Of a DNA stretch of 12,198 bases, positions 5,928-12,198 are shown piece by piece (the stretch's first letter is position 1; the number at the start of each line of letters is the position of its first letter). The position numbers and the translations under genes were made by a program. Below the pieces are notes generated by a model, which made no database searches, had not been told where the DNA came from, and saw only the letters and a program-made list of their open reading frames with translations. This DNA is from JANQTF01 sp036835375 (GTDB taxonomy: Bacteria; Bacteroidota; Bacteroidia; J057), in NCBI GenBank assembly GCA_036835375.1, contig DAITMB010000137.1, positions 1 through 12,198 on the forward strand. The letters are read 5' to 3'.

Positions 5928-7982
5928 CTAAGACCGCTTTTTTATGACAATGTCTTCCTGATGTTTACTGACAATGAAATTAAAGAATTCGCGGATGGCT
6001 TGATATTCTTCGGCTGTGTAGCGGGTACGGTTGATCTGGATGGTGCTGGTGATATGCAAAATGTTGGACTGGTCGTCCATCACGTGGAAAGTAAACTGTC
6101 CTGCATTGCCCGGCATCACCACTCGGATGGATTGAGGCACTTGAACCAGATCGTAGCCTTCCGGGATTCGGAGCCCAAGCATGTGTGCTTCCCACACTGG
6201 GTAGGAAAGATCTACGGGAGTGGTTCGTTTCTCTGCTGCGAAGGGATTCACCTGCAAGGTCTTCATCAACATCGGCCGTACAAAAAGCAAATCGCCACTT
6301 TTTACCACGTAATCATTCGTCGTAACTTCGCAGCTCACCGTCAGCAAATCCGTGCGTCTAATCTGCTCCTTTTTCACACTGCCGTTGCTGAACGTGTTCA
6401 CAGCTGCTTGTGGCCAGACAAAGCGCCGAAAATACTCCAGCGGATCTTCTTGCACTTCGTCCAAACGCTCCGCCTCCAGATTAGAACTGAAATTTTGGCT
6501 CACTACCGATACCTCGCCTGTCAGTTTCCCCTCTTCCGAGATGGTCATTCGGCTATAGGTCGATTGATTCACACGCTGATATGATTGAAGTGGCATCCAC
6601 GCTCCCCCTTCCCCATTGAGCAAAAATCCTTGTCCATTGAGGTCCCGACGCGGTAACACACCCGCCTTGTCCACGCCACCTGCCACATCCATCAGAAATT
6701 CTTCTCCGTCGCGCAGGATAGCGACCAGCACATGGTTGAATTGGGAGGCTAAGGGATACAGGCCCTTGACTGTGCCATGTTCGCGGGTGGCGATCAGGAC
6801 GGGCCAAGACTCCAAGCCGGCCATGCGCAAGGCCATCAATAAGAGCGCGTTGAGCTCTGCGGAGTTCCCCTGCCGACTGCTCATGGCCTTGTTGAGATTT
6901 CCCGGCTCATAAGCGAAGGTGCTGTCCCATTCAAAAGAATGGCGAAACCAATAATAAATACTCTCGACCTTTTCCACCTGGCCTTCTTTTCCCAGACTCG
7001 CTACCTTGGCTTGTAGCTCCTCTCGATATTTTCGATCGAGCTTTCGGGTGCGAAATCGCCGATAGACCACTTTGTCGAGTTGTGCCCAGGAGTCAAACAG
7101 ATTTTCGTTGGCGGCTCGTCTCAGTTCGTCCTGGACCAATTCCCATTGAAGGGAAGAAACAAAGGCTTTGGTTTCTTCTGGAGCAAATACTTCGCCCAAC
7201 TCTATGGCGGGGAGATCACGCAGGATGTACGTCTCCGTTTTACCCTGAAGGTCCCGATACAGGATATAATCTCTGGAACCCATGCGCGAAGCACCAGACT
7301 GCAAGCCAGACTGGAGGGGATACCAGGGCGTGCTTGACTGCTGGCGAAAAGTGCCGATCAATTTTTGTAAGCCCGACACATCTCCACCAGGAATGACAAG
7401 ATAGCGATAAGTGCTAGGAATATTTGTGGTGATCGAACTAAACAGCACGGGCATGGTCTGCTGAAATTCCCAGGGGCGCAGCTGCAAAAAGCGATCTGAT
7501 CGCACTTGATAATTGATCTGAATCACTGATCCTACCCGCACAAACGGGCAACGAAAACGATAGACCCACTCGTCGCCTTCCTTTGTCAATTGAATGTCTT
7601 TTTTATCAATCGGAAGCTCCGAAACGCCTCCCTCTGGGTTGAGTGCATAGGTCACCGCCGTACATTCCGACAAAGACTCCCGCCCATTGAGGCGGTTGAT
7701 TCTAATTTCTTGATCCGCAAGGCCAAGGCCCTCTTCCGTGAGGATCTTGATTCTACGTTGATATTGGTACAAGATCTTGGGTGTGCGTCCATGAGATTCA
7801 AAAAATACCCAGCCAAGGTCTTGTAAAATCACCGCAGGTACTTCCGGGGTAGTAGTATAAGGAACATCTTCTTCCAGCCAAATGGGGTCGAGCGCCGTAG
7901 CGTCTTGGTAATTGTCCCAAACTGATTGAGCCCAAAGACTGCCGCTGATCCCCAGCGCAATCAACATGATCCGGATACACAT
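5928..7982 (-). CDS. Exported DUF3857 / transglutaminase-like protein lacking the catalytic cysteine
   Basis: The 684-residue product begins with a short secretion signal: hydrophobic residues 4-17 ending near LWAQ, with probable cleavage around residue 19. An N-terminal beta-rich DUF3857 region (about 60-240) is followed by a transglutaminase-like core (about 330-435). In that core the usual GDC-type nucleophile motif reads RQGNSAELN (370-378), with Ser374 in the cysteine position. The likely histidine (H417 in QFNHVLV) and aspartate (D432 in FLMDVAGG) remain. A C-terminal beta-rich region has no family I recognise. Proteins of this build are common in Bacteroidota and are usually annotated as DUF3857 domain-containing proteins of unknown role; cross-linking or protease activity looks unlikely here. 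It lies 197 nt after the HD hydrolase gene and 65 nt before trpL. No terminator is visible between it and the trp promoter. Confidence 0.85.
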   Translation of the reverse strand: MCIRIMLIALGISGSLWAQSVWDNYQDATALDPIWLEEDVPYTTTPEVPAVILQDLGWVFFESHGRTPKILYQYQRRIKILTEEGLGLADQEIRINRLNGRESLSECTAVTYALNPEGGVSELPIDKKDIQLTKEGDEWVYRFRCPFVRVGSVIQINYQVRSDRFLQLRPWEFQQTMPVLFSSITTNIPSTYRYLVIPGGDVSGLQKLIGTFRQQSSTPWYPLQSGLQSGASRMGSRDYILYRDLQGKTETYILRDLPAIELGEVFAPEETKAFVSSLQWELVQDELRRAANENLFDSWAQLDKVVYRRFRTRKLDRKYREELQAKVASLGKEGQVEKVESIYYWFRHSFEWDSTFAYEPGNLNKAMSSRQGNSAELNALLLMALRMAGLESWPVLIATREHGTVKGLYPLASQFNHVLVAILRDGEEFLMDVAGGVDKAGVLPRRDLNGQGFLLNGEGGAWMPLQSYQRVNQSTYSRMTISEEGKLTGEVSVVSQNFSSNLEAERLDEVQEDPLEYFRRFVWPQAAVNTFSNGSVKKEQIRRTDLLTVSCEVTTNDYVVKSGDLLFVRPMLMKTLQVNPFAAEKRTTPVDLSYPVWEAHMLGLRIPEGYDLVQVPQSIRVVMPGNAGQFTFHVMDDQSNILHITSTIQINRTRYTAEEYQAIREFFNFIVSKHQEDIVIKKRS

Positions 7983-8138
7983 GGCAAGAAATATTTACAA
8001 AGAAAGCAATCGGAGGTGAGACCGAATCCTCGAGTAAAGAGACTGAATATCACACTTTTATTCGTTCCTTCAACAAGAGTAGAAGATCTAGAAAAACCTA
8101 CGTTTTTACTAACGAAATTCCCCCTTTCCTTGTTCTGA

Positions 8139-8167
8139 TGCCCAACTTGCCAGTCTATCCTTGGGCA
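8139..8167. repeat. 7-bp inverted repeat downstream of the HD hydrolase gene
   Basis: TGCCCAA (8139-8145) and TTGGGCA (8161-8167) flank a 15-nt spacer, 13 nt after the stop codon of the minus-strand HD gene. No U-run follows on that strand, so it is a poor intrinsic terminator; it may be a mRNA 3' structure. The rest of the 197-nt gap (7983-8179) shows no clear promoter or small gene. Confidence 0.3.
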
Positions 8168-8179
8168 CATTTGATGTTT

Positions 8180-10453
8180 TTACTTCCCGATTTTCAGCCC
8201 GGAAAGCGGCGCTACTTCTTCGGCAGGCTTGGGATATTCGATCCGCCCGTGATAGATGGTGTTAAGCTGGGACTTGAGCACCTCTCTAATCTTGGAAATG
8301 TCCTGAAAGGTGAGCGGGCTATTGACCAACTGGTTGTCTGCGATCTTGTGGTCAATGATTTTGTCCACCAATGAATCCAACGAATCAGATGTCGGATTTT
8401 TTAGGGAGCGGGAGGCTGCTTCTACGCTATCGGCCAGCATGAGCACTGCCGTTTCCTTGTTGAACGGCAATGGGCCGGGATATCGAAATTGGTTGTCTTC
8501 CTTGTTGTTGCTCTCTCCATTTTCGCGGAGGTATTTTCGATAGAAAAATTCTACCCGTGTCGTCCCGTGATGCGTCTCAATGAACTGGACCAACTCGGTC
8601 GGGAGGTGATACCGCTCTGCCATCGCGACACCTTTGGCTACATGGCCGATGATAATTTCCGCACTCTCTTTACTTAGCATCCGATCGTGGGGATTCTCAT
8701 GGACACTTTCCTCCTTGTGGTTCTCAATGAAATATCGTGGACTTGCCATTTTGCCTATGTCGTGATAAAGTGCTCCTACGTGCGCCAACAACGCATTTCC
8801 GCCGATCTCATTGACAATTGCCTCCGAAATATTGGCGACTTGCAAGCTATGCTGAAAAGTGCCTGGTGCTTTTTTGGCAAGGTCCTTCAGCAAGGGATGA
8901 TTGGTGTCGAGGAGTTCGAGGTAGGTGAGGTCCGATGTCACCCGAAACACCTGTTCGAAGAGGTATATGAGGTTGTAGGCGATGATGGTAAACAAGACAT
9001 TGATCCCAAAAAGAAGTAATGTGTTAAGATTGAGCTGGTCCAGCACGCCGTGGTGATAGAGGTTAAAGATCAAATAGGCAGTTGTGTACCCCAAGAAAAT
9101 GAACACCAAGGTGTAGAAAAATACCTCTCGCTTCCGCAACCTCCGAAGGCTATATACTGCTACTGTGCCTGCAATCAACTGCACGAACGCATATTCCAGC
9201 CCGTGTTGCACTAGTACTGCACCAAATAGTGCCACCAGCAGATTGGCAAAAAAGGCGACCCGGTGGTCAAAGAAATTGTTGATAAAAATGGGAACAATAC
9301 AAGCTGGTGCCAGATAAATGTATCCCAAATTCACATTAGGACCATTTTGCCCCAAGAGGCGGATGGCGATTTCATTGATCTTAGTACAGACCACCATGGC
9401 CCCGACCGCAAGCAAGAGGATGGTGAGCAACAAGGCCAATTTTGAGTTGGAGAAAAAGATCCCCGGACGATTGATTTTCAAAAATGTCAGAAGCAAAGAA
9501 GTCAGCAACATCACCAGGAGCAATCTTCCTACGACGATGCCTGTAGGCTGCTCCTCTCCTCCCCTCACCTGAAGCTCTTTGGACAAAGCAATGAGTCGCT
9601 CCCCGTGATAGGGCGTGACTTTCTCTCCCTTTTTGATGAGAACCTCACCTTGCTCGACTTCTTCCAAGACAGGCGATACCCAGTTGGACCGCTGTGTCCG
9701 CATTTGTTCGGTGATGGTAGCATCAAAGTGAAGATTGGGCTTGAGTTGCCTGATGATGATCAGGCTCAGCAATTCCCTTTCGCGCGGAGCCATGTCCGGC
9801 ATTTCGGTCTGGAGCCACGTGCGGAGCTGGTCCCTGCCAACAATCAAGCTGGCTACCGGCACTTCTACCTGAGTCGCGATCCCTGTTGCCACGGCGACAT
9901 ATGCGGTCTGCTCTGGCACCCCATCTGCGTAGCCTTTCTGATATATTCTCCTAATCAAAAAGGGGACTTGCTGCCGAGAGGCTTTGATCCAGGCATTGGA
10001 TTGACTGATGAATGGGTCGGGGTTGATGCTCAATTGCTGCAAAAAATACTTTTCCCTAAGGGCCTGTTGTCGGGTCGTATCAGCCCGTGACTCAGTTGCT
10101 CGCAGCATCTCCAGGTTTTCCGAAAGCTCTTCCAGGGCTTTTTGCACAGCGAAAATGCCTGATTCCACCGCTGCACTGTCCATCGACATCACTGGCAAAA
10201 CCGCTTCCCTCACCAAGCGCATTTCGTTTTGGAGGCTGTCTTTCGATTTGTAAATCGAAAAATCAAAAGGCGCCACCACTTGTTCCCTCATCCAATTTTC
10301 TCCCAGCACATGATAATACCTCACCTGAGAAGAGCGCGGAATGAGCAACGTCACCAATACCACAAATCCAACCACAAGCAATGCACGCGACACGTATTCC
10401 TTGTCTCGCATTTTGCGAAGATAAATGACGCGCAATAATCGTTTGAGTTCCAT
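8180..10453 (-). CDS. 7TM-HD membrane phosphohydrolase, PgpH-like (probable cyclic di-AMP phosphodiesterase)
   Basis: The 757-residue product has the 7TM-HD build: one N-terminal membrane helix (about 24-40), a large extracytoplasmic domain (about 41-305), about seven further helices between 306 and 498, then a cytoplasmic HD domain (about 515-740). HD metal ligands are visible: H535 in FQHSLQVAN, H564/D565 in ALYHDIGKM, H604, H628/H629 in ETHHGTT and D675 in MLADSVEA. The related PgpH of Listeria hydrolyses cyclic di-AMP to pApA, so a role in cyclic dinucleotide turnover is likely but inferred. The frame extends to 10522, but the ATG at 10453 has AGGAG 10 nt upstream, a rare Shine-Dalgarno sequence in this window, and it begins a basic residue run before the first helix. 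It is divergent from the acyl-CoA dehydrogenase gene. Confidence 0.9.
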   Translation of the reverse strand: MELKRLLRVIYLRKMRDKEYVSRALLVVGFVVLVTLLIPRSSQVRYYHVLGENWMREQVVAPFDFSIYKSKDSLQNEMRLVREAVLPVMSMDSAAVESGIFAVQKALEELSENLEMLRATESRADTTRQQALREKYFLQQLSINPDPFISQSNAWIKASRQQVPFLIRRIYQKGYADGVPEQTAYVAVATGIATQVEVPVASLIVGRDQLRTWLQTEMPDMAPRERELLSLIIIRQLKPNLHFDATITEQMRTQRSNWVSPVLEEVEQGEVLIKKGEKVTPYHGERLIALSKELQVRGGEEQPTGIVVGRLLLVMLLTSLLLTFLKINRPGIFFSNSKLALLLTILLLAVGAMVVCTKINEIAIRLLGQNGPNVNLGYIYLAPACIVPIFINNFFDHRVAFFANLLVALFGAVLVQHGLEYAFVQLIAGTVAVYSLRRLRKREVFFYTLVFIFLGYTTAYLIFNLYHHGVLDQLNLNTLLLFGINVLFTIIAYNLIYLFEQVFRVTSDLTYLELLDTNHPLLKDLAKKAPGTFQHSLQVANISEAIVNEIGGNALLAHVGALYHDIGKMASPRYFIENHKEESVHENPHDRMLSKESAEIIIGHVAKGVAMAERYHLPTELVQFIETHHGTTRVEFFYRKYLRENGESNNKEDNQFRYPGPLPFNKETAVLMLADSVEAASRSLKNPTSDSLDSLVDKIIDHKIADNQLVNSPLTFQDISKIREVLKSQLNTIYHGRIEYPKPAEEVAPLSGLKIGK

Positions 10454-10559
10454 TTTATTTCTTCTCCTCAGATCGCTTCCTGAAAATTGCCTGTCGCTCG
10501 ATAGCCAGCGGTAGATCGACAATCTTCTACAAAGGTGAGAACTTTTTTTCGCGTTCCTA

Positions 10560-10574
10560 AAAGTAGTTACTTTG
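10560..10574. promoter_or_regulatory. Inverted repeat overlapping a possible -7 element in the divergent intergenic region
   Basis: AAAGTA-GT-TACTTT (10560-10573) is a perfect 6+2+6 inverted repeat between two divergent genes. On the plus strand TTACTTTG (10567-10574) matches seven of eight positions of TAnnTTTG and could serve the dehydrogenase gene, but no good -33 element is seen upstream. It could be an operator site. The rest of 10454-10692 shows no other clear signal. Confidence 0.35.
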
Positions 10575-10692
10575 TAGGTTGATATGCAAAGGCTTCTCCC
10601 TTGTCACCTTGCATGAGAAAAGCCTGAACAAGTCGGCACAACCTACTCTTTTACACGTTGCAAAGAATAAGTACCCAACAACATTGCCCTCC

Positions 10693-11898
10693 ATGTTTGT
10701 AGAAGAAAAAAAAACAGCCAAAGTCGCCCATCCCTACTCCGCGGTTGACTACTATCAACTGGACGAACTTCTCGGCGAAGAACATCTGCTCATTCGCCAC
10801 AGTGTGCGTAGCTGGCTCAACGAACACGTCGCCCCCTTCATCAACGACTGGGCCCAAGACAACCACTGCCCCACGCACCTCGTGCGCGACATGGGCGACC
10901 TCGGACTTTTCGGTCCGTCCCTCCCAGAAAAGTATGGCTGCCCAGGACTCGACGACATGGCCTATGGCCTGATCATGCAGGAAATTGAGCGCGTGGATTC
11001 GGGTATTCGCTCAATGTGCTCTGTCCAAGGCTCACTGGTCATGTATCCTATTTATCGCTATGGCTCCGAAGAGCAAAAACTGAAATACCTTCCCCTCTTG
11101 GCTAAAGGCGAGCTCATGGGCTGCTTTGGCCTCACAGAGCCGGACCACGGGTCCAATCCCGGCGGCATGACCACACACTTCTCCGACGAAGGCGACCATT
11201 TCTTGCTCAATGGAGCCAAGACCTGGATTTCAAACTCTCCCTTTGCCGACATCGCTGTGGTGTGGGCCAAGAACCCAGAGGGAAGAATCCAAGGACTCAT
11301 TGTGGAGCGAGGCATGGAGGGATTTACCACGCCCGAGATCCACAACAAGTGGTCCCTTCGCGCTTCTGCTACGGGAGAGCTGGTATTTGAAGACGTGAAA
11401 GTCCCTAAGGAGAATCTTCTCCCCGGCATTGAAGGTCTCCGCGGCCCCTTGAGCTGCCTGGACAAAGCTCGCTACGGCATCGCGTGGGGTGCCATAGGGT
11501 CGGCCATGGATTGCTACGCCACGGCACTGCGCTACGCCAAGGAGCGGGAACAATTTGGCAAACCCATCGCTGCCTTTCAGCTTCAGCAAAAAAAACTTGC
11601 CGAAATGCTCACCGAGATCACCAAAATGCAGTTGCTCACCTGGCGACTCGGCACTTTGATGAATGACGGGAAGGCATCCACCGCCCAGATCTCCCTCGCG
11701 AAGCGCAACAATGTGGACGCCGCCATTCACATCGCCAGGGAAGCCCGGCAAATCCTCGGCGGCATGGGCATCACGGGCGACTACCCCATCATGCGCCACA
11801 TGATGAACCTCGAATCCGTGATCACCTACGAAGGAACGCACGACATTCACTTGCTCATCACCGGCATGGACATCACTGGGCTGAATGGATTCAAATAA
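10693..11898 (+). CDS. Glutaryl-CoA dehydrogenase-like acyl-CoA dehydrogenase
   Basis: This FAD enzyme of 401 residues fits the acyl-CoA dehydrogenase family and most resembles glutaryl-CoA dehydrogenase, which oxidises and decarboxylates glutaryl-CoA to crotonyl-CoA in lysine and tryptophan breakdown. Key motifs are ERVDSGIRSMCSVQGSLVM (99-117), whose Arg106-Ser107 pair corresponds to the residues that hold the glutaryl carboxylate. Next come CFGLTEPDHGSNPGG (144-158; flavin loop), KTWISNSPFAD (176-186), REQFGKPIAAFQLQQ (285-299), ARQILGGMGITGDYP (351-365) and NLESVITYEGTHDIH (372-386), with the catalytic base Glu380. The frame extends back to a TTG at 10579, but the first ATG at 10693 gives the normal length, so it was chosen; no Shine-Dalgarno sequence is visible. 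A different dicarboxyl-CoA substrate cannot be ruled out. The gene stands alone on the plus strand. Confidence 0.88.
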   Translation: MFVEEKKTAKVAHPYSAVDYYQLDELLGEEHLLIRHSVRSWLNEHVAPFINDWAQDNHCPTHLVRDMGDLGLFGPSLPEKYGCPGLDDMAYGLIMQEIERVDSGIRSMCSVQGSLVMYPIYRYGSEEQKLKYLPLLAKGELMGCFGLTEPDHGSNPGGMTTHFSDEGDHFLLNGAKTWISNSPFADIAVVWAKNPEGRIQGLIVERGMEGFTTPEIHNKWSLRASATGELVFEDVKVPKENLLPGIEGLRGPLSCLDKARYGIAWGAIGSAMDCYATALRYAKEREQFGKPIAAFQLQQKKLAEMLTEITKMQLLTWRLGTLMNDGKASTAQISLAKRNNVDAAIHIAREARQILGGMGITGDYPIMRHMMNLESVITYEGTHDIHLLITGMDITGLNGFK

Positions 11899-11998
11899 GG
11901 CCCTTCTCTCCGCCTTTTCGTGTGACCGCTGAAATCCTAATTCGGAAAAGGATATTCATTCGCCAGTACCATTCCCATTCACCTGATTTTCAAATACA

Positions 11999-12032
11999 TA
12001 CGCCGGAACTGCCTGATCGTGGTTCCGGCGTA
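11999..12032. terminator. Strong hairpin after the dehydrogenase gene, possible terminator
   Basis: TACGCCGGAAC (11999-12009) pairs perfectly over 11 bp with GTTCCGGCGTA (12022-12032) around a 12-nt loop, 100 nt after the stop codon. GTTGTTT follows on the plus strand, a modest U-rich tail; the minus strand has TGTATTTG. It is likely the transcription end of the plus-strand gene and may serve both directions. The stretch 11899-11998 before it shows nothing else. Confidence 0.6.
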
Positions 12033-12075
12033 GTTGTTTACCAGAAACAACCAACTTTTACTTGGTGATGATGTG

Positions 12076-12198
12076 CTAAGCAGACGGATTCCCGCAGGGT
12101 CCTAAGGGCAGTGGAGTGCTGCCAATTGCGCTATTATGCTGATCAAATAAGAATACCTCCAACCATTTGTTGAAAAAATCAAGGATGTTGGAGAGATT
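12076..12198 (-). CDS. Possible 3' end of a minus-strand reading frame, cut by the right edge
   Basis: The minus strand is open from the edge for 40 codons to a TAG. It begins NLSNILDFFNKW and ends GSTPLPLGPCGNPSA. No domain is recognised; there is one cysteine, an aromatic-rich start and a Gly/Pro-rich tail. A 40-codon open stretch can arise by chance, so this is only a candidate. The strong hairpin at 11999-12032 lies 44 nt beyond its stop, as expected between two converging genes. On the plus strand the stretch 12033-12198 holds no credible gene. Confidence 0.3.
   Translation of the reverse strand, partial: NLSNILDFFNKWLEVFLFDQHNSAIGSTPLPLGPCGNPSA

Noticed and set aside
7961..8170. A 69-codon minus-strand frame between the HD and DUF3857 genes
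   Set aside because: It overlaps the DUF3857 start in another frame and has no ribosome-binding site or recognisable features.
10579..10692. N-terminal extension of the dehydrogenase gene to a TTG at 10579
   Set aside because: It would add 38 residues unlike the family, and the first ATG at 10693 gives the usual length.

Overview
The window looks like a chromosomal segment from a member of the Bacteroidota. The pointers are: most genes lack a Shine-Dalgarno sequence; a promoter of the Bacteroidota type (TAnnTTTG with CTTG 19 nt upstream) lies just before the trp operon; the DUF3857 protein has the active-site-less 'GNSAE' form; and TrpF carries the 'DINSKFE' motif. The genus cannot be named from the sequence. 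Base composition is near-even and all genes look native. I see no mobile element, CRISPR array, rRNA or tRNA.

Right to left on the minus strand: a membrane HD-domain hydrolase of the 7TM-HD/PgpH class (10453-8180); an exported DUF3857/transglutaminase-like protein (7982-5928); then a tryptophan operon in the order trpL (leader peptide) - trpE - trpGD (natural fusion) - trpC - trpF - trpB (cut by the left edge; trpA presumably follows outside). On the plus strand, divergent from the HD gene, is a glutaryl-CoA dehydrogenase-like gene (10693-11898). It is followed by a strong hairpin and possibly the 3' end of a minus-strand reading frame at the right edge.

The main discovery is the control region of the trp operon (about 5924-5737). 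It holds a promoter, an 18-codon leader peptide MNGRRQNIWWWHLTNYLS with three consecutive Trp codons, and a 12-bp perfect GC-rich hairpin followed by eight U. A competing 12-bp antiterminator pairs the end of the leader reading frame with the terminator's 5' arm and loop. This has the logic of enterobacterial trp attenuation. TrpE also carries the LLES-x10-S feedback element, so the pathway seems controlled both by transcription attenuation and by allosteric inhibition.

Together the trp genes convert chorismate to tryptophan: TrpE with the TrpG part makes anthranilate, the TrpD part adds phosphoribosyl, TrpF isomerises, TrpC closes the indole ring, and TrpB (with TrpA) joins indole to serine. 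The flanking genes belong to different processes (probable cyclic dinucleotide turnover, an exported protein of unknown role, acyl-CoA oxidation) and show no evident functional link to the operon.
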